The position numbers and the translations under genes are program-made. Source: JAGVSR01 sp963825555 (lineage in GTDB: Bacteria > Pseudomonadota > Alphaproteobacteria > Rhizobiales > Hyphomicrobiaceae). Taken from it: a DNA stretch of 64,000 bases. The notes under the pieces are model-generated. The model was not told the origin of the DNA. It made no database searches and was given only the letters and a program-made list of their open reading frames with translations. The stretch is taken from assembly GCA_963825555.1 (NCBI GenBank), contig CAWGTZ010000006.1, positions 1-64,000 of the forward strand, written 5' to 3'. Each line of letters starts with the position of its first letter. The first letter of the stretch is position 1. Positions 43,906 to 53,817 of the stretch are shown piece after piece.

Positions 43906-45498
43906 ATGTCGAAACTGGTGATATGGCGGTTCTCATCCGTCGTGGCGGTGCTGTTTGCCGCGCTTTCGATGGGCCCCGCATTTGCGGGGGGCGACCAGCT
44001 TCACGAATACTCGGATGCCGAATTTGGCTCCAAGCCTGGACAGCATCAGTCACTGATCCGGTTGACCGAAGCTGACGCTGGCAAGCGTCGCATGGTGCAC
44101 CTGGGCCTTGGCAAGTCCGCGCTTGTTGAGCTTCCTCGCCCGGCTCGTGACGTGATGGTCTCGAATCCTCAGGCGGTGGATGCCGTCGTCCAGAGCTCCA
44201 ACCGGATCTTTCTGGTGGCGCGGCGCTTCGGTGAGTCGAACGCGTTCATCTTCGACGAGAATGGCGATCAATTCGCCACGCTGGAGATCTACGTCGAGCG
44301 CGAGACCGCGGCTCTCGAGGCGCTGTTGGCTCGTCTCATTCCCGGTTCGAACATCAAGGTCGAGATGCTCAATCAGACCGTTATTCTCACAGGCTCGGTG
44401 CGTACGCCGGTGGATGCCAATAGAGCGTCGGCACTCGCCAAGCAGTTCGTCACAGTTCAGTTCGAATCGAAGGTGTCCGGCGACAGCCAGGGCGTCTGGG
44501 TGAATGCTGTAAATGGGGATCCCAGCGAACTCGTGATCAACCTCCTCAGCGTGGAGGGCGAGGAGCAGGTCATGCTCAAGGTGACGGTTGCGGAGGTTCA
44601 GCGTGAACTTCTCAAGCAGTTCGGTATCAACCTTGGTGCGGTCATCAATTCGGGCAGCTTCACGACGGCTCTACTCACGCAGAATGCTTTGCCTCTAACG
44701 GGCGGCAGGACTTGGCGGCCTGCCGAATCCCAATTGCCAATCTGGCTAGCATCCTGGGTCAATTCTTCCATTCTTGGGTTCCTGGTAACTCGGGTATAGC
44801 GGGCAATGGACAGGTGGGCGATATCCCAAGTCTCCTACGCTGTCCGTGCTCTCGAGCGGGCTGGTCTGCTGCGCACCCTGGCCGAGCCGACTTTGACGGC
44901 CATCTCGGGCGAGTCGGCGAAGTTCCTGGCCGGCGGCGAGTTCCCCATTCCGGTCGTCGACAATCAGGGCGGCATTTCCGTGACCTTCAAGGAGTTCGGT
45001 GTGGGCGTTGCCTTCACGCCGACGGTGATGACGGAAGGTCGCATCAGCCTCAAGATCGAGACGGAAGTTAGCGAACTATCGAACAATGGTGCTGTTGGCT
45101 TCCCAGGCGGTCTGCAGATTCCCGGTCTGAAGAAGCGCGAGGCGCAGTCGACCGTCGAGATGCCGTCTGGCGGATCGCTGGCTCTCGCGGGTCTCATCTC
45201 GGAGGATGTCCGTCAGAACATCGATGGCCTACCCGGCCTCAAGGACGTGCCGGTTCTCGGAACGCTTTTCCGCAGCCGGGACTTCATCAAGCGCGAGACT
45301 GAGCTCGTCGTGATCGTGACGCCCTATCTCGTGAAGCCCGTGGGCTCGCAGGAGTTGGCACGGCCGCTCGACGGCCTGGGCGATGCGACCGATCTCAAGG
45401 GGATTTTCTTAGGTCACTTCAACCGCATCTACGGCGCTGACCCTGCGGCCCCGCCGCCCGGCGACCTGAAGGGCGACTATGGCTTCATCGTCGAGTGA
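43906..45498 (+). pseudogene. cpaC: Frameshifted outer-membrane secretin CpaC
   Basis: The Tad secretin. From 43906 the frame encodes a signal peptide (ending near AFAGG), the pilus N-terminal domain (VELPRPARDVMVSNPQAVDAVV) and a BON-like part with the start of the secretin domain (VMLKVTVAEVQRELLKQFG). From about 44806 another frame encodes the rest of the secretin (RTLAEPTLTAISGESAKFLAGGEFPIP to the stop at 45498). Between 44700 and 44835 the coding trace passes through a third frame, so at least two indels lie here. All other pilus genes are intact, so sequence error is likely, though loss of piliation is possible. Confidence 0.85.
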
Positions 45499-45522
45499 CG
45501 GCCCAGTCTGGAGAGCAGAACA

Positions 45523-46263
45523 ATGACGAGTCGTGAATTCAAGTCCGCTGCCGGCCAGACGTGGCGTAGCAAACCATCGTCGCGGATCCTGGTTGCCTCG
45601 CTGATCGCCCTGTCGCTTGCAGCCTGCAAGCATGGCGAAGATCATACGCGGGTTGCGGGATGGGAGTTGGTCGACCCGACCCAGCGGCATCCGATCCTGG
45701 TGTCCCAGCAGCCTCAGACGCTGACGATTTCCGTGCCGCGGGGCTCGCCAGGATTGAGTCCAGGCCAGCGTGCTGATCTCATCTCCTTTGCCCGGAGTTC
45801 CCAGGCTAGTGATGCGGGCAACAGTCGTCTCGTGATCGCGGCTCCCAGCGGCGCATCGAACGAAATCACCGCCATCCAGGCGGTGCGCGAGATCGGTGCG
45901 CTTCTTCAAGATTACGGGATCCCTGAGACGGCCATGTCCGTCGAACCCTTCGACGCGGAGGGTGAGCACAATCCACCAATCCAGGTTTCGTTCCTTCGCT
46001 ACGTGGCTGAAGGGCCGGAGTGTGGTCACTGGCCGACGAACCTCGCCCGCGAACCGCGTAACCTGCCCTACCCGAATATGGGATGCGCAACGCAAAGGAA
46101 TCTCGCCGCGATGATCGCAAACCCTGCCGACCTGGTCACCCCTGCGAGCATGACGCCGCGACCGGCCGAACGCCGACTGGTGACCTGGGGCAAGTACATC
46201 AAGGGTGAAACCACCGGCGCCGAGCGATCCGGGGACGAAAAAGTCGATACCAGCGGCAACTAG
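45523..46263 (+). CDS. cpaD: Tad pilus lipoprotein CpaD
   Basis: A 246-residue protein with a lipoprotein signal (ALSLAAC, acylated Cys near residue 35) and the CpaD region: HPILVSQQPQTLTI, then NLPYPNMGCATQRNLAAMIANPADLV. CpaD is an outer-membrane partner of the CpaC secretin. Twenty-four bases behind cpaC. Confidence 0.9.
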   Translation: MTSREFKSAAGQTWRSKPSSRILVASLIALSLAACKHGEDHTRVAGWELVDPTQRHPILVSQQPQTLTISVPRGSPGLSPGQRADLISFARSSQASDAGNSRLVIAAPSGASNEITAIQAVREIGALLQDYGIPETAMSVEPFDAEGEHNPPIQVSFLRYVAEGPECGHWPTNLAREPRNLPYPNMGCATQRNLAAMIANPADLVTPASMTPRPAERRLVTWGKYIKGETTGAERSGDEKVDTSGN

Positions 46264-46281
46264 CTCTGAGGTTATTGTTTC

Positions 46282-47595
46282 ATGATCAGGCAAGCCAATA
46301 CCAGCGTTACCAGCGCTGAACTCGAGCAGGTCGGATACTCGGATGTCGATGTGGATGTCGGGGATACGGTCCATTCCTCTCTCGAACGCGCACGTCCCAT
46401 TCCGCGCATTTCTATCCAAGCTTTTTGCGAGAGCAATCAGCTGGCAGAGGTGATCCAGGATGCGTCTGAAGACCGTCGCCTCAGCAAGGCGCATGTGAGC
46501 GTTCACATGGGCGGCGTAGCGGCAGCCGTGCAGCACTATGAGGAAAGCCCCACGCCTAACCTGATTGTTGTGGAGAGTTCTCTGCCGCGGCAACAGCTTC
46601 TGTCCGACCTCGACCGTCTCGCCGAATGCTGCGACCCGGGAACCAAAGTCGTGATCGTCGGTCGGGTCAACGACGTCATTCTCTACCGCGAGCTGCTGAA
46701 GAGGGGCGTCAGCGAGTATCTAGTGGCGCCCATTGCTGTCCCGCAGCTGATGGAAAGCCTGTCCAATCTCTATAACGACCCCGAGGCTGATCCAGTCGGG
46801 CACGTGTACTCGTTCATCGGTGCCAAGGGTGGAGTGGGTTCTTCCACGATCTGCCACAACGTTTCTTGGACGCTCTCGGAAACTCTGCAGTCGGACGTCA
46901 TCGTCGCCGATCTCGATCTCGCCTTCGGCACTACGGGTCTAGATTTCAACCAGGACCCAGTGCAGGGCATTGCCGACGCGCTGGCATCCCCTGAGCGATT
47001 GGACGAGGTGCTGCTCGATCGCCTGCTGACAAAGTGCTCCCAGCATCTGTCGATCTTCGCCGCTCCCGTCGTTCTGGATCGCGATTACGAGATCTCGCCG
47101 GACAGTTGCGACATGGTGATTGATGTTGCCCGCCAGAACGTGCCGTATGTCGCGGTGGACCTGCCTCACGGTTGGTCCGCGTGGACGAAGCGCGTCCTGC
47201 TGCAATCCGATGAAGTGGTGATCACCGCTGTGCCGGATCTTGCCAACCTGAGGAACGCCAAGAACATTTGCGATCTTCTGAAGCAGGCCCGCAAGAACGA
47301 TTCAAAGCCGCATCTGGTCATCAACATGGCCAACATGCCCAAGCGCCCCGAGATTACACTTGCCGAGTTCGAGGAGGCTCTGGGGCTCAAGGCTCTCGCG
47401 GTGATCGATTTCGATCCAGAGACATTCGGTCAAGCCTCTAACAACGGCCAGATGATCGAAGAGCTGAATGCTCGTGCGAAGTCGGCTCCGAGCTTCCGCG
47501 AGATCGCGATGACGCTCGCTCATCGCAAGGAAGTCAAAGTCGAGAAGAAGTCGCCCCTCGCGCCTCTTCTCGAGAAGCTGAAACTGAAGCGGTAA
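46282..47595 (+). CDS. cpaE: Pilus assembly/localisation ATPase CpaE
   Basis: A 437-residue protein with an N-terminal receiver-like pseudo-domain (about residues 40-160) and a ParA/MinD-type ATPase domain whose deviant Walker A is FIGAKGGVGSSTICHN (near residue 177). In Caulobacter CpaE localises the Tad machine to the cell pole. It lies between cpaD and cpaF in standard order. Confidence 0.92.
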   Translation: MIRQANTSVTSAELEQVGYSDVDVDVGDTVHSSLERARPIPRISIQAFCESNQLAEVIQDASEDRRLSKAHVSVHMGGVAAAVQHYEESPTPNLIVVESSLPRQQLLSDLDRLAECCDPGTKVVIVGRVNDVILYRELLKRGVSEYLVAPIAVPQLMESLSNLYNDPEADPVGHVYSFIGAKGGVGSSTICHNVSWTLSETLQSDVIVADLDLAFGTTGLDFNQDPVQGIADALASPERLDEVLLDRLLTKCSQHLSIFAAPVVLDRDYEISPDSCDMVIDVARQNVPYVAVDLPHGWSAWTKRVLLQSDEVVITAVPDLANLRNAKNICDLLKQARKNDSKPHLVINMANMPKRPEITLAEFEEALGLKALAVIDFDPETFGQASNNGQMIEELNARAKSAPSFREIAMTLAHRKEVKVEKKSPLAPLLEKLKLKR

Positions 47596-47761
47596 GGAAC
47601 CAAGTACATGTTCGGCAGGCGTACCACCGACCAGGCGGGGCCGCGACGTATCGCTCCCCCGCAGCCTCAGGTCCAGACTCAACAGTCGCAGCCGACGGCA
47701 GCCGCCCGCCCCGCCGGCCCGCGCGCAGGAAACATCTGTTCCTGCAGCGCCTCCTGCGCGG

Positions 47762-49108
47762 GTGCCTGAGGCAGCCGAGGCCCAGCGTCGGCACTCCGAA
47801 GAATACTATGACGTTAAGACAACCGTCTTCAACGCGCTGATCGACACGATCGACTTGACCCAGCTTGCCAAGCTGGATGCTGCCGCGGCCCGGGAGGAGA
47901 TCCGCGACATCGTCAGCGAGATCATTCAGGTCAAGAACGTCGTCATGTCTATCGCCGAGCAGGAAGAACTGCTCGAGGACATCTGCAACGATGTGTTGGG
48001 CTATGGACCTCTTGAGCCCCTGCTGGCGCGTGACGACATCGCCGATATCATGGTCAACGGCGCCGCCACGACGTTCATCGAAGTTAGCGGCAAGGTGCAG
48101 AAGACATCCGTGCGCTTTGCCGACAATCAGCAGTTGATGAACATCTGCCAGCGTATCGTCAGTCAGGTCGGACGTCGCGTCGACGAATCAAGCCCGATCT
48201 GCGACGCCCGTCTCCCTGATGGCAGCCGTGTCAACGTTATTGCACCTCCGCTTGCGATCGACGGCCCCGCCCTTACGATTCGTAAGTTTAAAAAAGATCG
48301 TCTGAAGCTCGACAACCTCGTGAAGTTCGGTTCCATCACGCCGGCCGGCAAGACCATCCTCGAAGTGATCGGCCGCGTGCGCTGCAACGTGCTGATTTCG
48401 GGCGGCACGGGTTCGGGTAAGACAACCCTGCTCAACTGCCTTACCGGCTGCGTCGATCATGACGAGCGCATCATCACATGCGAGGACTTTGCCGAACTCC
48501 AGCTGCAGCAGCCCCACGTTGTGCGCTTGGAAACGCGTCCTCCGAACTTGGAAGGCGAGGGCGAGATCACCATGCGTGATCTCGTCAAGAACTGTCTGCG
48601 CATGCGTCCTGAGCGGATCATCGTGGGCGAGGTCCGCGGACCTGAGGCGTTCGACCTTCTCCAGGCAATGAATACGGGCCACGACGGCTCAATGGGCACG
48701 CTTCACGCCAACTCGCCGCGTGAAGCCATCAGCCGTCTGGAATCCATGATCATGATGGGCGGCTACGCGCTTCCGGTGAAGACCATTCGCGAAATGATCT
48801 GCGGTTCGATCGACGTAATCGTGCAGGCCTCTCGATTGAGGGACGGTTCGCGAAAGATCACCCACGTCACCGAAGTGCTGGGCATGGAAGACGAAACGGT
48901 GACGCTGCAGAACATCCTCGTCTACGAGGTGACGGGCGAGGATGCCAACGGCAAGTTGATCGGCCGCCATCGTTCGACAGGTATCGCACGTCCGCGCTTC
49001 TGGGACCGAGCGGAGTACTACAAGGAGGAAGGCCGCCTGGCTCAGGCTCTGGCATCTTCCGAGGTTCTCGACTCCAACGGCAATCCCTTGGGAGAGGGCC
49101 ATGGTTGA
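47762..49108 (+). CDS. cpaF: Tad secretion ATPase CpaF
   Basis: A hexameric secretion ATPase powering pilus assembly. Motifs are Walker A in ISGGTGSGKTTLLN, the Asp-box ITCEDFAELQL, Walker B in RIIVGEVRGPEAF and the His-box TGHDGSMGTLHAN. The open frame from GTG 47762 gives 448 residues. The native start is probably ATG 47608, 13 bases after cpaE, whose frame (FGRRTTDQAGPRR and a Gln/Pro-rich linker) breaks off near 47720-47740 in a GC repeat. Losing one GC pair there would explain the break. The catalytic core is intact. Confidence 0.9.
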   Translation: MPEAAEAQRRHSEEYYDVKTTVFNALIDTIDLTQLAKLDAAAAREEIRDIVSEIIQVKNVVMSIAEQEELLEDICNDVLGYGPLEPLLARDDIADIMVNGAATTFIEVSGKVQKTSVRFADNQQLMNICQRIVSQVGRRVDESSPICDARLPDGSRVNVIAPPLAIDGPALTIRKFKKDRLKLDNLVKFGSITPAGKTILEVIGRVRCNVLISGGTGSGKTTLLNCLTGCVDHDERIITCEDFAELQLQQPHVVRLETRPPNLEGEGEITMRDLVKNCLRMRPERIIVGEVRGPEAFDLLQAMNTGHDGSMGTLHANSPREAISRLESMIMMGGYALPVKTIREMICGSIDVIVQASRLRDGSRKITHVTEVLGMEDETVTLQNILVYEVTGEDANGKLIGRHRSTGIARPRFWDRAEYYKEEGRLAQALASSEVLDSNGNPLGEGHG

Positions 49109-50102
49109 TCAGGAACTGTTACCCATTCTTGTGGCACTTCTGGCTGCGGCTGCGTTCGCAGGCGTCATTTTCACACTGCTGTATCCTTATCTTTCCGGTG
49201 ATAAGCAGAAGGACAAGCGCGTCGCCAGTGTCACGGAAAACCGCTCGAAGAAGGTAGCGGCGCGTTCTGCGGCCGAGACCTCTGCGCAACGTAAGAAGCA
49301 GATCAGCGAGTCCGTGAAGGAGATGGAAGCGCGCGGCAGGAGGCGCGAGAGAATTACGCTGCGGCAGCGTCTGGAGCAGGCTGGCCTCGATGCCGAACCG
49401 CGCAGCTTCTGGATCGCCAGTGTTATCTGCGGCCTGCTGTGCGTCGCCGGCACGTTGGCCTCAGTAAATGGATCCATGGCAAACATGGCCGCCTTTACGG
49501 CAGGTATCATCGGCACGTTTGGTCTGCCGCGATGGATTCTTGGCAAGCTGATTTCTCGGCGTCAGAAGAAATTCCAGGCCGAGCTGGCCAACTCGATCGA
49601 CGTTATCGTTCGTGGTGTAAAGTCGGGTCTGCCATTGAACGAGTGCTTGCAGATCATCGCCCGCGAGAGCCCCGAGCCTGTCTGCAGCGAGTTCCGTTAC
49701 ATCTGCGAGCAACAGCGCGTCGGCGTGCCGTTGGGCGAGGCGCTCGACAGGCTGATCGTCCGGATGCCGCTGTCGGAGGTGAAGTTCCTTGCCATCGTGA
49801 TCGCAATTCAGCAGCAGGCAGGTGGCAATCTTTCGGAAGCGCTGGCGAACCTTTCGGGTGTTCTGCGTGATCGTTTCCGCATGCAAATGAAGGTGAAGGC
49901 GCTCTCGGCCGAGGCGAAGTCGTCGGCCATGGTGCTTGGTTCATTGCCCCCGGGCGTGATGTTCATGGTCAACGCCTCGACACCGGAGTACATCCAGCCG
50001 CTCTTCACGACGACTTCCGGGAATCTGTTCCTTCTGGGCGGAGCGTTTTGGATGCTGTGCGGCATTCTCGTCATGCGCAAGATGATCAACTTCAAATTCT
50101 AA
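49101..50102 (+). CDS. tadB: Tad inner-membrane platform protein TadB
   Basis: A 333-residue type II secretion F-domain protein with helices near residues 10-30, about 95-145 and at the C-terminus. The F domain shows RGVKSGLPLNECLQIIARE and LAIVIAIQQQAGGNLSEALANLS. It forms the inner-membrane platform with TadC on which CpaF acts. It overlaps cpaF by eight bases. Confidence 0.92.
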   Translation: MVDQELLPILVALLAAAAFAGVIFTLLYPYLSGDKQKDKRVASVTENRSKKVAARSAAETSAQRKKQISESVKEMEARGRRRERITLRQRLEQAGLDAEPRSFWIASVICGLLCVAGTLASVNGSMANMAAFTAGIIGTFGLPRWILGKLISRRQKKFQAELANSIDVIVRGVKSGLPLNECLQIIARESPEPVCSEFRYICEQQRVGVPLGEALDRLIVRMPLSEVKFLAIVIAIQQQAGGNLSEALANLSGVLRDRFRMQMKVKALSAEAKSSAMVLGSLPPGVMFMVNASTPEYIQPLFTTTSGNLFLLGGAFWMLCGILVMRKMINFKF

Positions 50103-50159
50103 AGTGCTGAATTCGGTCTGATCCCACTCACTCTACTACAATGATAAGGCAGCAGGTCC

Positions 50160-51143
50160 ATGCAGGAAATTATAAACGGGATCATGAGCCCTCAGTTTCT
50201 GGCAACGATGTTCGCAGCGGTAGCGGCATTCGCCACGGTTCTGACGCTGGCTATGCCGTATCTGCAGCGCGACCGTTTGAACCAGCGCATGAAATTGATG
50301 GCCATCGAGCGTGACAAGTTACGTTCGTTGCGGCTGCAGGAACTCAATGCCAAGGAACGCGTGGCAAATACGGCGCGTCTTCGGCAGAATCCGAAGAGCT
50401 TTATGCAGCAGATCGTCGATCGCTTCGATCTGCGCGCTCAGTTCGATAGCGAAGATGTTCGTAACAAGCTGAAGACCGCGGGCATGCGGGGACAGGCTCC
50501 GCTGGTCGCCTACATCTTCTTCCGGGTGGCCGTACCACCCATCGTATTTCTGGTCGTATTGGCTTACCTGTTCCTGCTGGCCAAGCTTTCCTATCCGCCG
50601 CCGATCAAGTTCCTGATGGCGGTCTGCGCCGGCGTGATTGGCTTCTATGCGCCGAACGTGTTCGTCGAGAACCTGGCACAAAAACGCCAGCAATCGATCC
50701 GGCAGGCATTCCCCGATGCGCTCGACATGCTGCTGATCTGCGTCCAGTCGGGTATGTCTGTCGAGGCGGCTTTCGGCAAGGTTGCCAAGGAGATTACGAC
50801 CCAGTCGCTGGAATTGGGTGAGGAACTCGCTTTGACGACGGCCGAGCTGTCCTATCTGGGCGAGCGCCGGCTTGCATTCGAGAACCTTGGCAAGCGCACG
50901 GGCATACCGGGCGTGAAGGCAGTGGCGACGGCGCTCATTCAGGCCGAGCGATACGGCACCCCCGTTAGCCAGGCTTTGCGCGTGATGGCCAAGGAGAACC
51001 GCGAAATCCGCATGTCGGATGCCGAGAAGAAGGCCGCTGCATTGCCTCCCAAGCTTACGGTTCCGATGATCCTCTTCTTCCTGCCCGTCCTCTTTATCGT
51101 GATCCTCGGGCCGGCCGCCATCCGATTCTGGAAGTTTACCTGA
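50160..51143 (+). CDS. tadC: Tad inner-membrane platform protein TadC
   Basis: A 327-residue F-domain protein, partner of TadB. It has an N-terminal helix, a paired helix region near residues 110-165, and the F domain with LDMLLICVQSGMSVEAAFGKV and ALIQAERYGTPVSQALRVMA. It ends the pilus run; a tadD gene, often next, is absent. A strong terminator follows. Confidence 0.92.
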   Translation: MQEIINGIMSPQFLATMFAAVAAFATVLTLAMPYLQRDRLNQRMKLMAIERDKLRSLRLQELNAKERVANTARLRQNPKSFMQQIVDRFDLRAQFDSEDVRNKLKTAGMRGQAPLVAYIFFRVAVPPIVFLVVLAYLFLLAKLSYPPPIKFLMAVCAGVIGFYAPNVFVENLAQKRQQSIRQAFPDALDMLLICVQSGMSVEAAFGKVAKEITTQSLELGEELALTTAELSYLGERRLAFENLGKRTGIPGVKAVATALIQAERYGTPVSQALRVMAKENREIRMSDAEKKAAALPPKLTVPMILFFLPVLFIVILGPAAIRFWKFT

Positions 51144-51221
51144 GCCGAGTGGCTCGGGTTGAGGAGGCTGCATCAAGATTCTTGCTGCGTTCGCTAGCAA
51201 AGCCAACCTGGTGGTGCGTGC

Positions 51222-51254
51222 CCCCGGCTCTCTTGCGTGAGAGCCGGGGTTTTT
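51222..51254 (+). terminator. Terminator of the Tad/Cpa operon
   Basis: Perfect eleven-base arms (51222-51232 and 51239-51249) with a six-base loop are followed by five T. It lies about 80 bases after tadC. Confidence 0.93.
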
Positions 51255-51364
51255 CATGATCGGGACTGCGGCGTTACGTCCGTCACGCGGCTGGCACCTT
51301 GACACCATCTAAACCTAGACACAGGTGCAGAAGATGCCGCGTGAATCCGACAACGGGAGAGATG

Positions 51365-51781
51365 ATGTCGACCGAGAGCTTGACCCCACAGGAAGCTTTG
51401 ATTTTTTCGATGATTACGATTTCGGCGGTAGATCGGGAGATTTCCGATGAGGAGTTGCGCCGGATCGGTTCGATCGTGGCGGAACTGCCGCCCTTCGCGG
51501 GCTACAATAAGGATTGGCTGGTCGATGAGGCGCAGGCCTGCGGCCGGTTTCTTGCCAAGCCCGATGGGCTGAAGACGGTCCTTTCGCTCATAAAGGCAGC
51601 CTTGCCCGAACGTCTTTACGAGACGGCTTATGTTCTGGCCGCCGAGGTGGCGGCAAGTGACCTTGAGGTGCGCGCAGAAGAGGTGCGCTGCCTGGAATTG
51701 CTGGCTGAGGCACTTGAACTCGACAAGCTCACGTGTGCGGCGCTGGAACGGGCAGCGCGCGCACGTCATCAGACCGTCTGA
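51365..51781 (+). CDS. TerB-like (tellurite resistance) domain protein
   Basis: A 138-residue all-helical cytosolic protein of the TerB-like family. Acidic metal-binding-type positions occur in AVDREISDEELRRIG (near residue 20) and in the second half (ASDLEVRAEEVRCLELL). ATG 51365 is chosen for its spacing from GGGAG; ATG 51362 is possible. No other ter genes are near, so tellurite resistance should not be assumed. It overlaps the convergent hydrolase gene at its 3' end. Confidence 0.78.
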   Translation: MSTESLTPQEALIFSMITISAVDREISDEELRRIGSIVAELPPFAGYNKDWLVDEAQACGRFLAKPDGLKTVLSLIKAALPERLYETAYVLAAEVAASDLEVRAEEVRCLELLAEALELDKLTCAALERAARARHQTV

Positions 51782-52587
51782 TTTGATCGGCCGTGGCGTT
51801 GGGCGCCGTGCCGGCTTTCCTTCATGAAAGCTGAGATGGCATCGGCGGCGCGCGTCAGCGCCTCTGCATGCGTGACTCCGGACGCTTTGCGTGGTGCGAG
51901 GTCGTGATCACCATCTTCGATCCAGAAGATCCGGATCAAGGACGGCAATTCGAGCCGGGCCACTTTGTCCGGACCTCCGAATGGGTCGCGTGTGCCCTGT
52001 ACGATGAGAGCCGGCCGGGTGAGAGCTCTGAGAGCGGGCGCCCGCGACTTATCCGGTTTGCGGGGCGGATGAAACGGATAGCCGAGCATAACAACTCCGC
52101 TGACGGTATCCGCCGTGTTTATTTCGCCGGCGGCGAGACAAGCCACACGGCCGCCCATCGATTTTCCACCAATAAAAAGCCGGACCTTTGGGGGGAGCTG
52201 TCGTCGACACGCGGTAATAGCGTCGCAGTAAGCACCGGTCAGGGTCTCGGCTCGGGGAGGCGGCCGGCGGACTCCGGATTGTGTGCGCGCGGCCATATAG
52301 GGAAACTCGAAGCGGTGCACGGTGATGCCACGCTCATCGAGAAGCCGTGCCATTGTCTCGAGAAATGGGCTCGTCATGGATGCGCCCGCGCCGTGGGCCA
52401 TGAGCAAATGGAGATCGCGGTTGAGAGCGCCTGTCGTCAGAATGTCGGGCGTGCGATCCATGGTGGTCCCGGGCCGGCTCGGCGTCGCACGGCGCTTCGG
52501 CTTTTGTTCCATAAAGATCAGCGACTTCGAAAGGGGGTCAGACGGCTTCAGAGCGAACCTGTCGAGGGGGGTCGCATTTTTGCCCAT
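51769..52587 (-). CDS. Alpha/beta-fold hydrolase (KANL3/Tex30-like)
   Basis: A hydrolase of up to 272 residues. The oxyanion region is LMAHGAGASM, the nucleophile elbow IGGKSMGGRVA with catalytic Ser, and the late DGDHDL supplies the His. This pattern fits the KANL3/Tex30-like family of small alpha/beta hydrolases. The start is unsure: 52587, ATG 52512 and ATG 52461 are all in frame and a later one would leave more room for a divergent promoter with mepA. Substrate unknown. Confidence 0.75.
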   Translation of the reverse strand: MGKNATPLDRFALKPSDPLSKSLIFMEQKPKRRATPSRPGTTMDRTPDILTTGALNRDLHLLMAHGAGASMTSPFLETMARLLDERGITVHRFEFPYMAARTQSGVRRPPPRAETLTGAYCDAITACRRQLPPKVRLFIGGKSMGGRVACLAAGEINTADTVSGVVMLGYPFHPPRKPDKSRAPALRALTRPALIVQGTRDPFGGPDKVARLELPSLIRIFWIEDGDHDLAPRKASGVTHAEALTRAADAISAFMKESRHGAQRHGRSNQTV

Positions 52588-52624
52588 ACCGGGGATAAGA
52601 TAAACAGAAGATCAAACGGATGGG

Positions 52625-53785
52625 ATGATCAAGTTCTTGGTACCGAAGTTGATGACATGCGCAGCGGTGTTCATGGCCGCCGCCGGGCTCGCTGGCACGT
52701 TGCACCATGCGGGGGCCGACGAAGTCTTGCCATGGCAGAATTCAGCGGCCAAGGCCGCTGCCGCCGCAGCTGACCGGGCGAAGGCGGCGGAGGCCGCGTC
52801 GAAGCCCGAGGCATCAGAAGCGGCTGCGAAGCAGGCTGCCGCATCGCCGGATACGAAGACTACAGCCGAGACTGAAGAAGCGAAGGCCCCACCGTTGGTG
52901 CCGGCCAAGAAGCTCTTCGGCGCGGTCAAGACAGCCATACCGTTGAAAGCTCGCGCCATCGGCTTCTATTCCAAGGGCTGTCTGGCAGGCGGAAAGGCAC
53001 TGCCGATCGACGGTCCCGCATGGCAGGCGATGCGGCTCTCGCGCAACCGCAATTGGGGGCACCCGAAGCTGATCGCGCTGCTCGAACGGTTTGCCAAGGA
53101 GGCTCAAGCTGAGGATGGCTGGCCTGGATTGCTGGTCGGTGATCTTTCGCAGCCGCGTGGCGGGCCGATGCTGACGGGGCATTCCTCCCATCAGGTCGGC
53201 CTTGATGCCGATATTTGGTTCACTCCGATGCCGTCGAGGAAACTGTCCCGTAAAGAGCGCGAGAACCTGTCAGCCACCTCGATGCTGGCGTCCGACAATC
53301 TCTCGGTCAATCCCAAGGTCTGGGGCGAGGGACAGGTGAAGATCGTCCGGCGGGTCGCATCTTATCCGCAGATCGAGCGTGTGCTTGTCCATCCCGCGAT
53401 CAAAAAGGCCTTGTGCGAGGCTGCTGGACCGCAGCGGGCCTGGCTCGCCAAGGTGCGTCCGTATTGGGGACACTTCTATCATTTCCACGTTCGCATGGGC
53501 TGCCCCAAGGACTCGGTCGGCTGCAAGAGCCAGGCGCCTGTTTCAGGAGACGACGGCTGTGGCAAGGAACTGGACTATTGGTACAAACTTCTGACGGCGC
53601 CGCCCAAACCGAAGCCAAAGCCTACAAAGCCGGTCAAGCCCGTGAAGCCGAAGCCGCCAATCACGCTCGCTGATTTGCCGGCCGAGTGCCGGGACGTGCT
53701 GGCGGATGGCGACGTCGTGGAGACGATGGTGCTGCCTGTACAGAAGCCGAGTAAATCGGCGGCGACACCGACGCAGAAGAAGTAG
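52625..53785 (+). CDS. mepA: Penicillin-insensitive murein endopeptidase
   Basis: A 386-residue periplasmic LAS-type zinc peptidase cutting D-Ala-meso-DAP cross-links in peptidoglycan. It has a signal peptide (residues 1-31), an Ala/Glu/Lys-rich linker (about 40-90), zinc motifs HSSHQVGLDAD (near residue 185) and WGHFYHFHVRMGCP (near residue 285), and a Pro/Lys-rich C-terminal extension beyond the usual end. Confidence 0.92.
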   Translation: MIKFLVPKLMTCAAVFMAAAGLAGTLHHAGADEVLPWQNSAAKAAAAAADRAKAAEAASKPEASEAAAKQAAASPDTKTTAETEEAKAPPLVPAKKLFGAVKTAIPLKARAIGFYSKGCLAGGKALPIDGPAWQAMRLSRNRNWGHPKLIALLERFAKEAQAEDGWPGLLVGDLSQPRGGPMLTGHSSHQVGLDADIWFTPMPSRKLSRKERENLSATSMLASDNLSVNPKVWGEGQVKIVRRVASYPQIERVLVHPAIKKALCEAAGPQRAWLAKVRPYWGHFYHFHVRMGCPKDSVGCKSQAPVSGDDGCGKELDYWYKLLTAPPKPKPKPTKPVKPVKPKPPITLADLPAECRDVLADGDVVETMVLPVQKPSKSAATPTQKK

Positions 53786-53817
53786 GGTTTACCGCTCCGC
53801 GCCCGCAATGCCACGCG

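Noticed and set aside
51365..51781. Tellurite resistance system
   Set aside because: Only a lone TerB-like gene; no terC, terD or other ter genes nearby.
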